Notes: generated from the sequence alone by a model not told the origin. A stretch of 64,000 nucleotides of DNA from Bacteroidia bacterium (GCA_016787785.1 JAEUTO010000011.1:62001-126000); one strand, 5' to 3'; shown: positions 1 to 8,818, numbered from the stretch's first letter. Program-made: numbers and translations.

Positions 1-284
1 AATTCGATAAAACAAAATTACTTTCGCTGAGCATAAAAACTATTGATGGTTTTCAGGGAGAAGAACGCGATGTAATTTATATTTCGTTAGTAAGAAGTAA
101 CGAACGACAAGAGATAGGTTTTTTAAATGATCTGCGAAGAATGAATGTTGCCATCACCCGTGCAAAGAAAAAACTAGTGGTTATTGGCGATAGCTCAACC
201 ATTGGCGCCAGCAAATTTTATAATTCCTTTTTAGAATATTGCGAAAAGCATGGAGCGTACAGGACTGCGTGGGAATGGTCGTAG
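1..284 (+). CDS. SF1 DNA/RNA helicase, C-terminal end (partial)
   Basis: The reading frame enters from the left edge and ends at a TAG at 282-284; about 93 codons are visible. It contains helicase motif V (TIDGFQGEERDVI) and motif VI (RRMNVAITRAKKKLVVIGD), with the arginine finger in NVAITRAK. This pairing is typical of superfamily 1B helicases of the UPF1/IGHMBP2/DNA2 type found in Bacteroidota. The N-terminal Walker motifs lie outside the window, so the exact subfamily and any fused nuclease cannot be judged. Confidence 0.85.
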   Translation, partial: FDKTKLLSLSIKTIDGFQGEERDVIYISLVRSNERQEIGFLNDLRRMNVAITRAKKKLVVIGDSSTIGASKFYNSFLEYCEKHGAYRTAWEWS

Positions 285-288
285 ATGC

Positions 289-380
289 TTAACCACAAAG
301 GGCGCTAAGAAGGCGCAAAGAGCACTAAGAATATTTTCTTTGTGAACTTCGTGAAAAAACTTTGTGTGCTTTGTGGTTAA
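289..380. repeat. Dispersed repeat with perfect 12-bp terminal inverted repeats
   Basis: The ends are TTAACCACAAAG (289-300) and CTTTGTGGTTAA (369-380), perfect reverse complements around about 68 nt of degenerate AAAG/CTAAG-like repeats. Related ends occur at 12880-12917 (ending CTCTGTGGTTAA) and near 36343-36490 (ending CTATGTGGTTAA). It lies between the helicase and the convergent transporter gene. Its function is unknown; it could act as a weak bidirectional terminator or be a mobile palindrome. Confidence 0.7.
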
Positions 381-392
381 GTAATATGAGAT

Positions 393-2066
393 CTAATTCT
401 CTTTTCCTTCATGAAAAACCTTATTCAGGCGTTTCAATAAAAGCATCATAATTAAAAAAGCAAACATAAGCAAAGCAAAATTCAACCAAAAGTAATTTGC
501 TTTGTTATCAAACTTATCCCAATTCTTTGCAAGTACACCGCTTAATTTATTACCAATAGAAGTTGCTAATTGCCAACCACCCATCATCAACGCTGCTAAA
601 CGTAAGGGCGCTAATTTAGATACCATCGATAGTCCCATCGGACTAAGCAACAATTCGCCAACCGTTATAACACCATAACTTCCTACCAACCACCAGGCAC
701 TGGCCTTATGCATACCATTATCAGTGTAATGTACCGCTGCAACCATTACCAGCGTTGATAGTGCGCTAATAAATAACCCATAAGCAATTTTTGTTGCAGT
801 AGTTGGTTCTTTGCCTCGCTTGCGCATAAATGCAAAAAAAGCAATTATAAAAGGTGTGAGAGCAACAACAAAGAACGGGTTAATAGATTGAAAGATCTCC
901 GTATTTAAAAGGTTAACAGATTGACCCGGCGCAGGCATTTTAGAACTATCAATGTTTTTAAAGTATAATGGATAATCCATACACTTCACCGGCTTACCAT
1001 CCGGGCCTTTTATTTTCCTGAACTGTTCGTCTACCTGGTTAACTTCTTTATTTTTTGCAACCAACTCTTCTGAAAAGCTAAAAAACTTGGTAACCGGTAG
1101 TACAGAGGTAGGAATTTCTCTGTTCGTATAGCTTTCGGCATAGGTTGTTAGCGCTGTGCCGTTCTGTTTAAAGATCGCCCAAAACAGTATCACAATAATA
1201 AAAATAGTGAACATGGTTCCTAACGGTTTTCGCTCTTCCGCATTTGCCTTTTTAAATATAGAAGCATAAAAATATACTACCGGAATGCAGAACATAAAGA
1301 AGGCATCGGTACTCTGGCTTCCCATAATGGTAAATACTTCATTCTCTTTTCCTCCAATAGCGTTTGGCAAGATCCAGCCCACAACCGCGAATGCTAGGCC
1401 TGTTAAAAGCACCTTTACAAACTGCATAATAAATGGTTTATCTTCCGGCTTAGGTTCTTTACGCACATCTACATGCTTGTAATGTTTCATACCTAACCAA
1501 AACGTTATTACGCCTAAGAACATGCCTATACCTGCAGTAATAAAAGCGCCGTGCCAGCCAATTTTATTTCGCATAATGGCCGCCACAAAATTACAAACAA
1601 GGGCGCCAACGTTAATGCCCATATAAAAAATATTGTATCCTGTATCTTTATTGGCACGGTAGCGTGGGTCGTTATATAAATTTCCTAAAAGGGTTGCAAT
1701 GTTTGGTTTAAAGAAACCATTACCAACTACCATTACCGCAAGCGAAGTAAAAAAGGCCCACTTTTCGGGAATGGCCAACATGCAGTAGCCTACGCCCATT
1801 AAAATGCCGCCCAGCGTAATTGAAAAACGATAACCTAATTTAAGATCGGCTAAAAGACCTCCCATAAAAGGCGTTAAATATGCTAAAGCAATAAAGGTTC
1901 CAAATATATCGGCACCGGTAGCATTGTCCCAACCCATCCCTCCTTCCTTGGTATCAGCCGTCATGTAAAGGAAAAAAATACCGATCATTAAGTAATAACC
2001 AAAGCGTTCCCAAAATTCGGTAAACACTAAAAAGAAAAGTCCTTTGGGATATTTAGAATCAGCCAT
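393..2066 (-). CDS. POT/PTR2 family proton-coupled oligopeptide transporter
   Basis: 557 aa inner-membrane protein of the major facilitator superfamily, expected to import di- and tripeptides using the proton gradient. The POT signature E-x-x-E-R-F-x-Y-Y is at residues 17-25 (E17, E20, R21), in the first membrane helix as the family requires. Many hydrophobic segments follow. A long soluble loop of roughly 80 residues, after FAIFKQNGTALTTYAES, is common in the longer Bacteroidota members. Gene length is normal for the family. It is transcribed toward the left-edge repeat; the small membrane-protein cluster lies just upstream on the same strand, 30 nt away. Substrate specificity cannot be read from sequence. 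Confidence 0.92.
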   Translation of the reverse strand: MADSKYPKGLFFLVFTEFWERFGYYLMIGIFFLYMTADTKEGGMGWDNATGADIFGTFIALAYLTPFMGGLLADLKLGYRFSITLGGILMGVGYCMLAIPEKWAFFTSLAVMVVGNGFFKPNIATLLGNLYNDPRYRANKDTGYNIFYMGINVGALVCNFVAAIMRNKIGWHGAFITAGIGMFLGVITFWLGMKHYKHVDVRKEPKPEDKPFIMQFVKVLLTGLAFAVVGWILPNAIGGKENEVFTIMGSQSTDAFFMFCIPVVYFYASIFKKANAEERKPLGTMFTIFIIVILFWAIFKQNGTALTTYAESYTNREIPTSVLPVTKFFSFSEELVAKNKEVNQVDEQFRKIKGPDGKPVKCMDYPLYFKNIDSSKMPAPGQSVNLLNTEIFQSINPFFVVALTPFIIAFFAFMRKRGKEPTTATKIAYGLFISALSTLVMVAAVHYTDNGMHKASAWWLVGSYGVITVGELLLSPMGLSMVSKLAPLRLAALMMGGWQLATSIGNKLSGVLAKNWDKFDNKANYFWLNFALLMFAFLIMMLLLKRLNKVFHEGKEN

Positions 2067-2096
2067 TTTTTTGATTTATGATTAATGATAAAAGAT

Positions 2097-2603
2097 CTAT
2101 GACAAGTTAGTTTGAGTGCCTTTCATGTGCTTTAAATTGATGGCATACAAGATAATAAAAACAGAGTCGATCAAAATTGAAACGATCAACGAACCGTATG
2201 ATTTTGCACCATCGGCAACACCAATATCCAAGCCTAAAAAATTTGTAAGTAATTCGGCAGCTACGTAAATAAAAAAACCAATTTTGTTTAAACGCCACAT
2301 CATTATTACGCCAACCAACGACAGGATGTTAGCAAAGAAATTATACAAACACAATTTACCTATTTCATTAAAAAATACGATCGGATCCATTTCTTCTAAC
2401 TGCGGTTGTTGCGCAATTATTTTATCCCAAACATTGGTAATGGTATCTTCGCCTATTACCAGACAAAATGAGCCCAGGCCATACAACAATATCATTAAGC
2501 CGCAGGCAACAAAAGAAATAATACAAATTATTTTTAAAAATTGAGGCTTCTCGGGCAGCGGTGCAATATCATTTTGAAACCCGTCATTCATAGTATTTTC
2601 CAT
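2097..2603 (-). CDS. Small four-helix membrane protein, paralogue 1 of 3
   Basis: 168 aa. Four hydrophobic segments are visible: one after the N-terminal acidic stretch (FLKIICIISFVACGLMILL), two around MMWRLNKIGFFIYV, and a last one ending YAINLKHMKG. It is clearly related to the proteins at 2677-3210 and 4146-4616, sharing the pattern [M]W-[KR]-L-x-K-x-G-F-[FY]-[FI]-Y and the end [IV]LYA[IV]NLK[YH]. Family name and function are not recognised. The three copies sit in one same-strand cluster with DUF2752 and DUF4190 genes, suggesting local duplication and co-expression. Confidence 0.75.
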   Translation of the reverse strand: MENTMNDGFQNDIAPLPEKPQFLKIICIISFVACGLMILLYGLGSFCLVIGEDTITNVWDKIIAQQPQLEEMDPIVFFNEIGKLCLYNFFANILSLVGVIMMWRLNKIGFFIYVAAELLTNFLGLDIGVADGAKSYGSLIVSILIDSVFIILYAINLKHMKGTQTNLS

Positions 2604-2676
2604 TAGCGTTTACGTTTTATAATAAAAGTAAAAATGCTAATAAAAACAGTGAAATACTAATGGGATCAAAAATTAA

Positions 2677-3210
2677 TTAATCGAATTGGCTGGGAGGCAC
2701 CATGTATTTTAAATTTACGGCATACAGCACTATAAACACAGCGTCAAAAACTATCAACAATGTTATTACAATACCTATTACTGCAGAACCCATACTTCCG
2801 GCCATTGCACTGGCCGCGGCAAGCGCATCGGTACCGCCAAATATAAGGCCGATGTATGGAACTACTTCACCTATCAAATAAAAATAAAATCCTGTTTGTT
2901 TTAAATTCCACATTTGCACAGCACCAAATGCACATAATGCAATTGCAAGAATGTTGAGTAGCGTGGTAAGGATCTTTTTTGCACCGCCTTCATCGGCCAA
3001 TGCCGCTTCCATTTTGTCGGCAGCTTCGGGGCTGATCTTTCGCAACTGTTCTATCTGTTCCAACTGCTTCTCGGGCGATTGAGTAATTAATCCCGATAAA
3101 GACGAGATCAATAATAATGCGCAGCATGCCCAGGTTAACACACATGTAACCGATAGTAATGTTGGGCGACCATGTTTAATTTCGTTTGTTGAATCAATAC
3201 TGTTTTCCAT
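2677..3210 (-). CDS. Small four-helix membrane protein, paralogue 2 of 3
   Basis: 177 aa. It has the same architecture as its neighbours: a short polar N-terminus, hydrophobic segment (LLSVTCVLTWACCALLLISS), an amphipathic Lys/Glu-rich loop of about 40 residues that may face the periplasm, then MWNLKQTGFYFYLIGEVVPYIG and a C-terminal helix ending VLYAVNLKYM. The gap to the DUF2752 gene upstream is only 4 nt, so the two are probably cotranscribed. Function unknown. Confidence 0.75.
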   Translation of the reverse strand: MENSIDSTNEIKHGRPTLLSVTCVLTWACCALLLISSLSGLITQSPEKQLEQIEQLRKISPEAADKMEAALADEGGAKKILTTLLNILAIALCAFGAVQMWNLKQTGFYFYLIGEVVPYIGLIFGGTDALAAASAMAGSMGSAVIGIVITLLIVFDAVFIVLYAVNLKYMVPPSQFD

Positions 3211-3214
3211 TTGT

Positions 3215-3610
3215 TTAAATTTTAAAGGTTAATACTAAAGGAAGAGCCACTGATAGAAAGAGTAAAACACTAATAGCTAGTTCTATTTTAACGAAGCTGC
3301 GAGAAATTAGTTTAGGTTTTAACAAATAAATTAAAACAATTGCCCCTCTTAAGAACAACTGAAATGAAAAAAACAAAAAGAAAGGCCAGGACAAACTGTT
3401 AAAATCCCTTCCTTCCTTAAAATGAAAATGTGTGTAATTGCTAAAAGCACGCGAAAATCCGCAAGAGGGACAGTCTTTACCGGTAGCGGCTTTTATGGCG
3501 CAATCCAGCGGATGATCATTAGGGTAAAAAAAATAGGAGTAAGCAAAGCCTACTCCTATTAATATAAAAAACACCAAACTTATTATTACATAGCTGGGCG
3601 CTTTACGCAT
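3215..3610 (-). CDS. DUF2752 family membrane protein
   Basis: 131 aa. The DUF2752 signature is present: D-C-A-I-K-A-A-T-G-K-D-C-P-S-C-G-F-S-R-A at about residues 36-55, giving the family's C-P-x-C-G-x-[ST]-R motif between hydrophobic segments. Three membrane segments are likely. The family is widespread in Bacteroidota and its biochemical role is not known; the cysteines could bind metal or form a disulfide. Its stop lies 4 nt before paralogue 2, and its start directly follows the stop of the DUF4190 gene. Confidence 0.8.
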   Translation of the reverse strand: MRKAPSYVIISLVFFILIGVGFAYSYFFYPNDHPLDCAIKAATGKDCPSCGFSRAFSNYTHFHFKEGRDFNSLSWPFFLFFSFQLFLRGAIVLIYLLKPKLISRSFVKIELAISVLLFLSVALPLVLTFKI

Positions 3611-4009
3611 TTATTGTTGTGGAACGTTTAACGTATCGGTTAATTGTTTTAACTGATCCATTGCTTTTGTTAAAGAATCCATTGCACCAGATTTTTCCAT
3701 AGCTTCTTTAAACATTGAGCCACCTTCTGTTACTGCTTTTGCAATTACAAAGATCCAGATAGAACCAATAATGATAGCAAGTATAGAGCAGATCAAACCG
3801 GCAATTGCCATACCTTTTGGGGCATTGGCTTTTTTTGCTTGTGCCATGCTCACAGCTGACAAAATTAAACCAACTACCGCTAAAACTATTGCCCACCAGC
3901 CAAAGCAAGGTACAAATGATACGATAATTGCTAAAATTCCTAAGATCATACCTGCAATGCCTAAACCTTTTCCGTTATTTCCTGCAGGTGTTGTAGTGTT
4001 TTGTTCCAT
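3611..4009 (-). CDS. DUF4190 domain membrane protein
   Basis: 132 aa. The core is Gly/Ala/Ile-rich with two membrane hairpins: GLGIAGMILGILAIIVSFVP followed by WWAIVLAVVGLILSAVSMAQ, and a later GMAIAGLICSILAIIIGSI. This is the DUF4190 pattern. After the last helix comes a soluble tail of about 45 residues with coiled-coil character (EAMEKSGAMDSLTKAMDQLKQ). No catalytic residues are apparent and the function is unknown. It heads the tight run DUF4190-DUF2752-paralogue 2. Confidence 0.8.
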   Translation of the reverse strand: MEQNTTTPAGNNGKGLGIAGMILGILAIIVSFVPCFGWWAIVLAVVGLILSAVSMAQAKKANAPKGMAIAGLICSILAIIIGSIWIFVIAKAVTEGGSMFKEAMEKSGAMDSLTKAMDQLKQLTDTLNVPQQ

Positions 4010-4095
4010 TTCTTGTTTTTTAAATTAATAATTGAGTGAAAGTAACCTCTTTTTATTAGACATGAGGTTAAGGTCTTGTAAAGTTTTTAACAAAT

Positions 4096-4130
4096 AAAAA
4101 GTCCCTCCTTTATAAAAGAAGGGACTTTTT
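4096..4130 (-). terminator. Intrinsic terminator after paralogue 3
   Basis: Stem AAAAAGTCCCTCCTT (4096-4110) pairs with AAGAAGGGACTTTTT (4116-4130), with one mismatch and a short A/T loop. It lies immediately downstream of the - strand gene 4146-4616 and has U-runs in both directions, so it also closes the upstream edge of the DUF4190 transcript. Confidence 0.85.
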
Positions 4131-4145
4131 AAAAATTAAAAAAGA

Positions 4146-4616
4146 TTATTTTAAATGTTTTAGGTTTAAACCGTAAAGTACAATGAATAAAGCACCAAAA
4201 ACAATTGACATCATACCAGAACCAAATCCGCTATAAACAATTGTCATAATGATAGATACTACAGTAGCTCCTACATAAAGGAAAAAGCCGATTTTTTGTA
4301 GTTTCCACATTTTAATAACGCCAAATAAAGATACTAATACAGTAACAAAACCTACTGCAATGTAAGCCCATGTCATACCTGCACTTGGTCCGTGTGACAT
4401 TGCCTCAGACATAGCAGCGCCAGCTGATCCAGCTTCGCCTGACATGCCTTCTAATGCAGAAGCTCCCGCTGTTACAGCACCCATTACAGTAATTAAAGTA
4501 ATGTAGCCTAAAATTGCTAAGCCTGCAGCAATAAATGATAAAATACATAATACAGTTAAAAATACCGGTCTTTTTGCGGCATCAGTTCCTGGTGTTGTTT
4601 GTGTTTGTTGTTCCAT
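4146..4616 (-). CDS. Small four-helix membrane protein, paralogue 3 of 3
   Basis: 156 aa. It shares with the paralogues at 2097 and 2677 the core MWKLQKIGFFLYVGATV and the end FIVLYGLNLKHLK. The loop between helices 1 and 2 is Gly/Ala/Ser/Met-rich (about residues 48-75), unlike the charged loop of paralogue 2. A strong terminator follows, so it is an independent transcription unit from the DUF4190 gene. Function unknown. Confidence 0.75.
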   Translation of the reverse strand: MEQQTQTTPGTDAAKRPVFLTVLCILSFIAAGLAILGYITLITVMGAVTAGASALEGMSGEAGSAGAAMSEAMSHGPSAGMTWAYIAVGFVTVLVSLFGVIKMWKLQKIGFFLYVGATVVSIIMTIVYSGFGSGMMSIVFGALFIVLYGLNLKHLK

Positions 4617-4724
4617 CGTTTAGTTTTTTTTAGTTAATATTAATTGATTGAAATTAATTTTTTCTTTTAAACTGCAAGCGCCAATTTTAAAAAAGTTTTT
4701 AACATTTTTTTGATTTCGTCTGAT

Positions 4725-6440
4725 TTATAGGCCCTTCCATGCCATAAAATTAACATTTGCATCGTTTTTTGCTTTTAAAACAGGGTTAAAAAAGTAGGTA
4801 TTTCCCTTTTTATCGCCCTGCAAAACAATGGTTTTTATGTGTTCGGCAGAGTTTATTGTTAAAACTAGCTCCTTTTCGTCCTTAAAATACTGCAACCAGT
4901 TATTAAGGTTACTTTTTAAGGCAATTCCGTTTACGGCAATAATTTCATCATTCGCAAATAAGCCGGCTTTCCAGGCGGGAGAATAGGGCGCCACTAAACT
5001 AATTTTAGCGTTTTGGCCATGATCCATTACCTTAAAACCGTATTTATGTTCGCATTCGTGCGTATTGGCTTGTTTTATAAAGTCAATTTCCAAATAGTCG
5101 AAACAAGGTTTTAGTTCTGCTTCAAAATCCTGCGGCGAATACACATGGCTCTTAAAAAAATCGGTTAGATCTAAACCACTAACTTCATTTACCAATTCAA
5201 TAACGTTGTTCTCAGAATAACCAATGCCTTTTTTACCAAAGCGCTCATATAATAGAACGCATACATCGCGCAATCGTTTTTTATTTTGGGTGGCCTGTAA
5301 AATTTTTACATCCAGCATAAAAGCAATTAAACTTCCCTCGTCATAAATATTTGTTTTGCGATAAGGTGCGCCCGGCACATAACCATCTAACCAGGTTTCC
5401 CAACTGCTATCGGCTACGGATAAATTGTAGCGACCAAAATTGTGAAAATGTTTTGTTAAGCGTTCTTCGAGCGTTTTAAAATATTGTTGCAAAGTAAAAA
5501 CATTGCTGCTCAATAATAATTTATCGCCGTAATAAGTAGTAAAGCCCTCGTAAACATAACCCGTTTTCGCATAATTTTCTTTGGTATAATTATACGGCAA
5601 CATTTCTTTTGGGCGAATGGTTTTAATATTCCATGAATGAAATAATTCGTGACAACTTACACCCAATACATCTTCATAAGTTCCACCGGAGTTAATGGCG
5701 TAACCCGGACCAATAGCAATAACCGTATTCTTAACATGCTCAACACCATGATAAAATTTAAATGGCAGCACCTGAAAAATAAAATGATATTCGTCTGTCG
5801 TAAAATCATTCCAAAATTCAATTTGTTTTTGTGTGAAAGCCGAGAAATTATCTTTCATTAATTTAAAGTCGGGTTTGCACTCGCCAATAAAATGTAAATA
5901 GAATTTAATGTTGTTTACTTCGTAAAAATCGCTTTGAATTTTTTCGGAAGCAACAAATGGTGAATCTACCAGCTCTTCAAAATTTTTGGCGATCAACACA
6001 TTCTTTTCTTTTCTTAATGAACAAACGATCTTATAATTTTCGGGAACGTTTAATTCAACACGATGCTCCTCCTCCATTCTACCCACCACATACATGCAAC
6101 AATGCACGGGGTTCATATACACTTGCGTTGTATCTGCAAAACAAGCACCTGCATTTAATTCGGCAGCATAATAACTGTAAGTAACTTTAATAGATGATTG
6201 ACCTTTTGTATCTATTTCCCAAAGATCTTTGTTGACTTTGTTATACGACAACACTTCGTTCTTATCATTAAAAACATCTACCCGCTTAATATTCTTAGCA
6301 AAGTTTCCCAATTCGTAACGGCCCGGACGCCAAACAGGCAGCTGCAACTGAACTGTATCTTGTGTAATGGCATCCACAAACATATCAATATACACGTAGT
6401 GTGATGCCGGATTTTTTTGATACATTAAATATTTTATCAT
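4725..6440 (-). CDS. M61 family metallopeptidase with PDZ domain
   Basis: 571 aa zinc aminopeptidase-like protein. The N-terminal half (1-200) is the beta-rich M61 domain. The zinc motif is H264-E-L-F-H268, followed by SWNIKTIRPKEM and the third ligand region Y-E298-G-F-T-T-Y-Y, matching the M61 (glycyl aminopeptidase) arrangement. A PDZ domain follows near residues 465-550 (SPAWKAGLFANDEIIAVNG). No signal peptide is visible, suggesting a cytoplasmic enzyme unless the start is wrong. The gene is divergent from the TPR gene, with a 51-bp shared promoter region. Confidence 0.88.
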   Translation of the reverse strand: MIKYLMYQKNPASHYVYIDMFVDAITQDTVQLQLPVWRPGRYELGNFAKNIKRVDVFNDKNEVLSYNKVNKDLWEIDTKGQSSIKVTYSYYAAELNAGACFADTTQVYMNPVHCCMYVVGRMEEEHRVELNVPENYKIVCSLRKEKNVLIAKNFEELVDSPFVASEKIQSDFYEVNNIKFYLHFIGECKPDFKLMKDNFSAFTQKQIEFWNDFTTDEYHFIFQVLPFKFYHGVEHVKNTVIAIGPGYAINSGGTYEDVLGVSCHELFHSWNIKTIRPKEMLPYNYTKENYAKTGYVYEGFTTYYGDKLLLSSNVFTLQQYFKTLEERLTKHFHNFGRYNLSVADSSWETWLDGYVPGAPYRKTNIYDEGSLIAFMLDVKILQATQNKKRLRDVCVLLYERFGKKGIGYSENNVIELVNEVSGLDLTDFFKSHVYSPQDFEAELKPCFDYLEIDFIKQANTHECEHKYGFKVMDHGQNAKISLVAPYSPAWKAGLFANDEIIAVNGIALKSNLNNWLQYFKDEKELVLTINSAEHIKTIVLQGDKKGNTYFFNPVLKAKNDANVNFMAWKGL

Positions 6441-6476
6441 TTTAAGAGCGGGTTTAAATTTCTATTTATAAATGTA

Positions 6477-6484
6477 TATATTTG
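6477..6484 (+). promoter_or_regulatory. Bacteroidota -7 element (TATATTTG)
   Basis: TATATTTG matches the TAnnTTTG -7 consensus exactly. The GTG start of the TPR gene is only 8 nt further on, so transcription would begin at or next to the start codon. No clear TTTG -33 element is found at the right distance (TTTAA at 6453-6457). Confidence 0.5.
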
Positions 6485-6491
6485 AATTATT

Positions 6492-7580
6492 GTGAGGCAC
6501 CTCTTTTTTATTTTTTTTATACTCAACTTATTAAACGTTTGCAGTCAGGATCTTGATTCGCTTAAAACGGTTGCTGCAAAATTACCAAATGATACAAGCA
6601 GGGTAAATCTTTTTTACAACGAAGGTTTTTCTCACCGCGCCAGCAACGCACAATATAGTTACGACTGCGCAAAGCTGGCCGAAAAATTTGGGCAAAAAGC
6701 CGGCCTGCCATTATACGCGGCAAAAGCCTGCAATTTATTGGGCATTTTATTTTATAGGAAAGGCGATCTTATTTCTGCACTTACTTATCATAAAAACGCG
6801 CTGAAATTAAGAACGGTTATTAACGACAAAAAAGGAATTGCGCAAAGTCAAACCAATTTAGGAAATATCTATTCTGAACTGGGCCGCTACAAATTAGCAG
6901 AAATAGCGTATTTAAGCGCGCTTGACATTAATAACGAATTAAAGATCGAAAAACAAATAGATAATTGTCTTTTAAATTTGGGTGTACTAAGCACCGAACT
7001 AAAGATGATAAGCGTAGCCGAAAGTTATTTTAACCGCGCTTTAAAAAATTCTGAAAAAAGATTTGATTACGAGATGCAGGCCTCCTGCTTAAATAATTTA
7101 GCGGTAATAAATACCATAAGGCAAAATTACGACGCCGCTATTGCCAACAGCCTTAACTCTATTAAAGTAAAGGATTTAATGGATAACGAAATGGAAATGG
7201 CCGATTCTTATTTAAATATTGCCGTTGCCTACATTAAGAAAAAAGAAGCACTGCCCGCATTAGAAAATTTAAAAATTGCCGATAGCATTATTTTAAAATT
7301 CAATTATCTGGCCGCTAAAATTCAATCGTTAAAAGCCTACTCAGAATATTATGAGCTGGAGCACAATTACGAAAAAGCGTTTGAACAATTACAACAATGC
7401 ACCGTTTTAAAAGACAGCCTCACAAAAGCCAATAAACAAATTGACGAGAATAATTTTACCGAAACCTCAACAGCATTACAAGAAATAAAAAGTACAAACG
7501 GGTTTTCGGTGATCTATTTTAATTTATTGATGATCGTATTTTTATTATGTGGTCTATTTATTTTTAAACACAAACGATGA
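6492..7580 (+). CDS. TPR repeat protein with signal peptide and C-terminal membrane anchor
   Basis: 362 aa from a GTG start; no in-frame ATG lies near enough to keep the signal peptide. Residues 1-18 form a signal peptide ending CSQ. A periplasmic stack of about six 40-residue TPRs follows (AKACNLLGILFYRKGDLISALTYHKNAL...). A membrane segment near 335-357 precedes a basic end, FKHKR. The start DLDSLKTVAAKLPNDTSRVNL is the same kind of opening (DSLK..L....DT.R) as in the array at 34.6-44.2 kb. This copy ends right after the anchor, without the cytoplasmic coil. Binding partners are unknown. Its stop overlaps the next start by 4 nt. Confidence 0.8.
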   Translation: MRHLFFIFFILNLLNVCSQDLDSLKTVAAKLPNDTSRVNLFYNEGFSHRASNAQYSYDCAKLAEKFGQKAGLPLYAAKACNLLGILFYRKGDLISALTYHKNALKLRTVINDKKGIAQSQTNLGNIYSELGRYKLAEIAYLSALDINNELKIEKQIDNCLLNLGVLSTELKMISVAESYFNRALKNSEKRFDYEMQASCLNNLAVINTIRQNYDAAIANSLNSIKVKDLMDNEMEMADSYLNIAVAYIKKKEALPALENLKIADSIILKFNYLAAKIQSLKAYSEYYELEHNYEKAFEQLQQCTVLKDSLTKANKQIDENNFTETSTALQEIKSTNGFSVIYFNLLMIVFLLCGLFIFKHKR

Positions 7581-7921
7581 GCAAAAAAGATAAAAGCAAA
7601 GGCGGTTTGGTGTATTCTACCAACCCAAATTTTACACCCGATAATTTTGAAGAGGAAGAGGACGAACTAAATTTAAAAACAGGCCAACCGCCTTTAAAAG
7701 TTTATTTAGATAGATTAGGCGGCGGAAAATCTGTTTCGCGCATTACAGGTTTTACGGGCAAGACAGGAGATATTGAAAGCCTCGGAAAATTATTAAAACA
7801 AAAATGCGGCGTTGGCGGCACCGTAAAAGATCGCGAAATTTTAATTCAAGGCGATCACCGCGATAAACTTATTTTGTTGCTTTTAAAAGAAGGGTATAAA
7901 GCTAAAAAAGCGGGCGGGTAA
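7577..7921 (+). CDS. SUI1/YciH family translation factor
   Basis: 114 aa. The C-terminal two thirds is an eIF1/SUI1 fold: VSRITGFTGKTGDIESLGKLLKQKCGVGGTVKDREILIQGDH, with the family's GGT-[VS]-K-x-x-x-I-x-[IL]-Q-G-D-H motif. The N-terminus is a short charged extension. Bacterial YciH proteins are thought to influence initiation fidelity on the 30S subunit. The ATGA overlap with the TPR gene implies translational coupling, though the functional link is unclear. Confidence 0.9.
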   Translation: MSKKDKSKGGLVYSTNPNFTPDNFEEEEDELNLKTGQPPLKVYLDRLGGGKSVSRITGFTGKTGDIESLGKLLKQKCGVGGTVKDREILIQGDHRDKLILLLLKEGYKAKKAGG

Positions 7922-7998
7922 AGGCTTACGATCGCTAAGCCTTATTCAATTTTCCCTTAGGGCTAACAAAAAAAGAATTCCAGAACTAATTTCTTGTC

Positions 7999-8660
7999 GT
8001 CACTTTTTCCTTGATGAAAAAGTAACCAAAAAATCAAGGCTCACAAACAAATTCCTTGATTTGTAGTTTTAAATTTTTTTGTGTCGCCCGCAAACTCGCC
8101 CCATCAAGCATTCATTTGCGAGGGGCTCAAACAGCGCGGGCTCGAATAATTTTAAGCGCAGCCAACCGCCTAAATATTTTAATTGGATTATGCCCTTAAA
8201 ATTTGCCAGGATAAAAAATTAAAACTCAAATCTTACGGAATTTCTTTGAGGCCTGTATGCTGTGTGTGCTTACGCGCACAGTATTACGTAAAACATTAGG
8301 CTGTTAGCTGTTTGAGTTATCCGCGTGAGCAAACCAAGCAATCCGGCCTCATAAAATTAAACGTGAAAATCTTTATGGGTTTAAATGCGGGCACAAAAAA
8401 GTCTTCGGCAAATAGGTATTTAGAATTTTCGTGTTGACTTTTTTGGGCAGATTGTGCGGAGAAGCCATGCTGTTTGAGGGCACACAAAATATTTCTTTGG
8501 CCCGAGTTCATGGCTTCAGCTTAAAGGCATAAAGATTTTAGTTTAATTTTATGCAGCCTTGACTTTTTTGTTACTTTTTGTGTCAAGACAAAAAGTAAGG
8601 CAAAAAAATTGTGCCGCCGCACAAAGCTGTTTTAAATATGCGTGGTTTATTTGCACACAG
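7999..8660 (+). repeat. Modular structured intergenic element, copy A
   Basis: Non-coding element in an 897-nt gap. It begins with the boundary hairpin ACTTTTTC-cttgat-GAAAAAGT. A roughly 195-nt core follows (8049-8243) with an outer stem AAATTCC...GGAATTT, an inner stem GCCCC...GGGGC and an inner stem AATTTTAAGCGCA...TGCCCTTAAAATT. It then carries its own variable right half, not shared with the other copies, and ends at the right hairpin TTGTGC-cgcc-GCACAA (about 8610). The other copies are at 12030-12800 (inverted), 22045-22830, 23700-24060 (inverted, divergent), 24720-25560 and 47340-47660 (right half only). Confidence 0.8.
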
Positions 8661-8675
8661 TGAAATAAATAAAAG

Positions 8676-8713
8676 AAAAACCCGCACCTAAAACCAATTA
8701 TTTGCGGGTTTTT
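8676..8713. terminator. Intrinsic terminator hairpin
   Basis: Stem AAAAACCCGCA (8676-8686) pairs with TGCGGGTTTTT (8703-8713), followed by a long T-run. It is oriented equally well for either strand; the nearest likely user is the - strand gene ending at 8819 or readthrough from the SUI1 gene. Confidence 0.75.
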
Positions 8714-8718
8714 TTATT

Positions 8719-8814
8719 CGTCATTGCGAGGGCTTCGCCCGAAGCAATCTCATATGCAGGTAATTGAGATCGCTTCGTCACTTTTTGCTAAAGCGCAAAA
8801 TCCTCGCGATGACG
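8719..8814. repeat. Dispersed CGTCATTGCGAGG-type inverted repeat
   Basis: CGTCATTGCGAGG (8719-8731) is mirrored by CCTCGCGATGACG (8802-8814), and an internal GAAGCAATCTC/GAGATCGCTTC pair adds to the stem. Sequences of this type are scattered through many bacterial genomes. It lies between a terminator and the end of a T9SS cargo gene. Confidence 0.75.
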
Positions 8815-8818
8815 GTTG

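Noticed and set aside
8317-8511. 64-codon open frame on the - strand
   Set aside because: It lies wholly inside copy A of the intergenic element and has no domain or plausible start context.
7922-8818. Insertion sequence or transposon
   Set aside because: The repeat copies contain no transposase frame; no transposase or integrase gene was recognised in the window.
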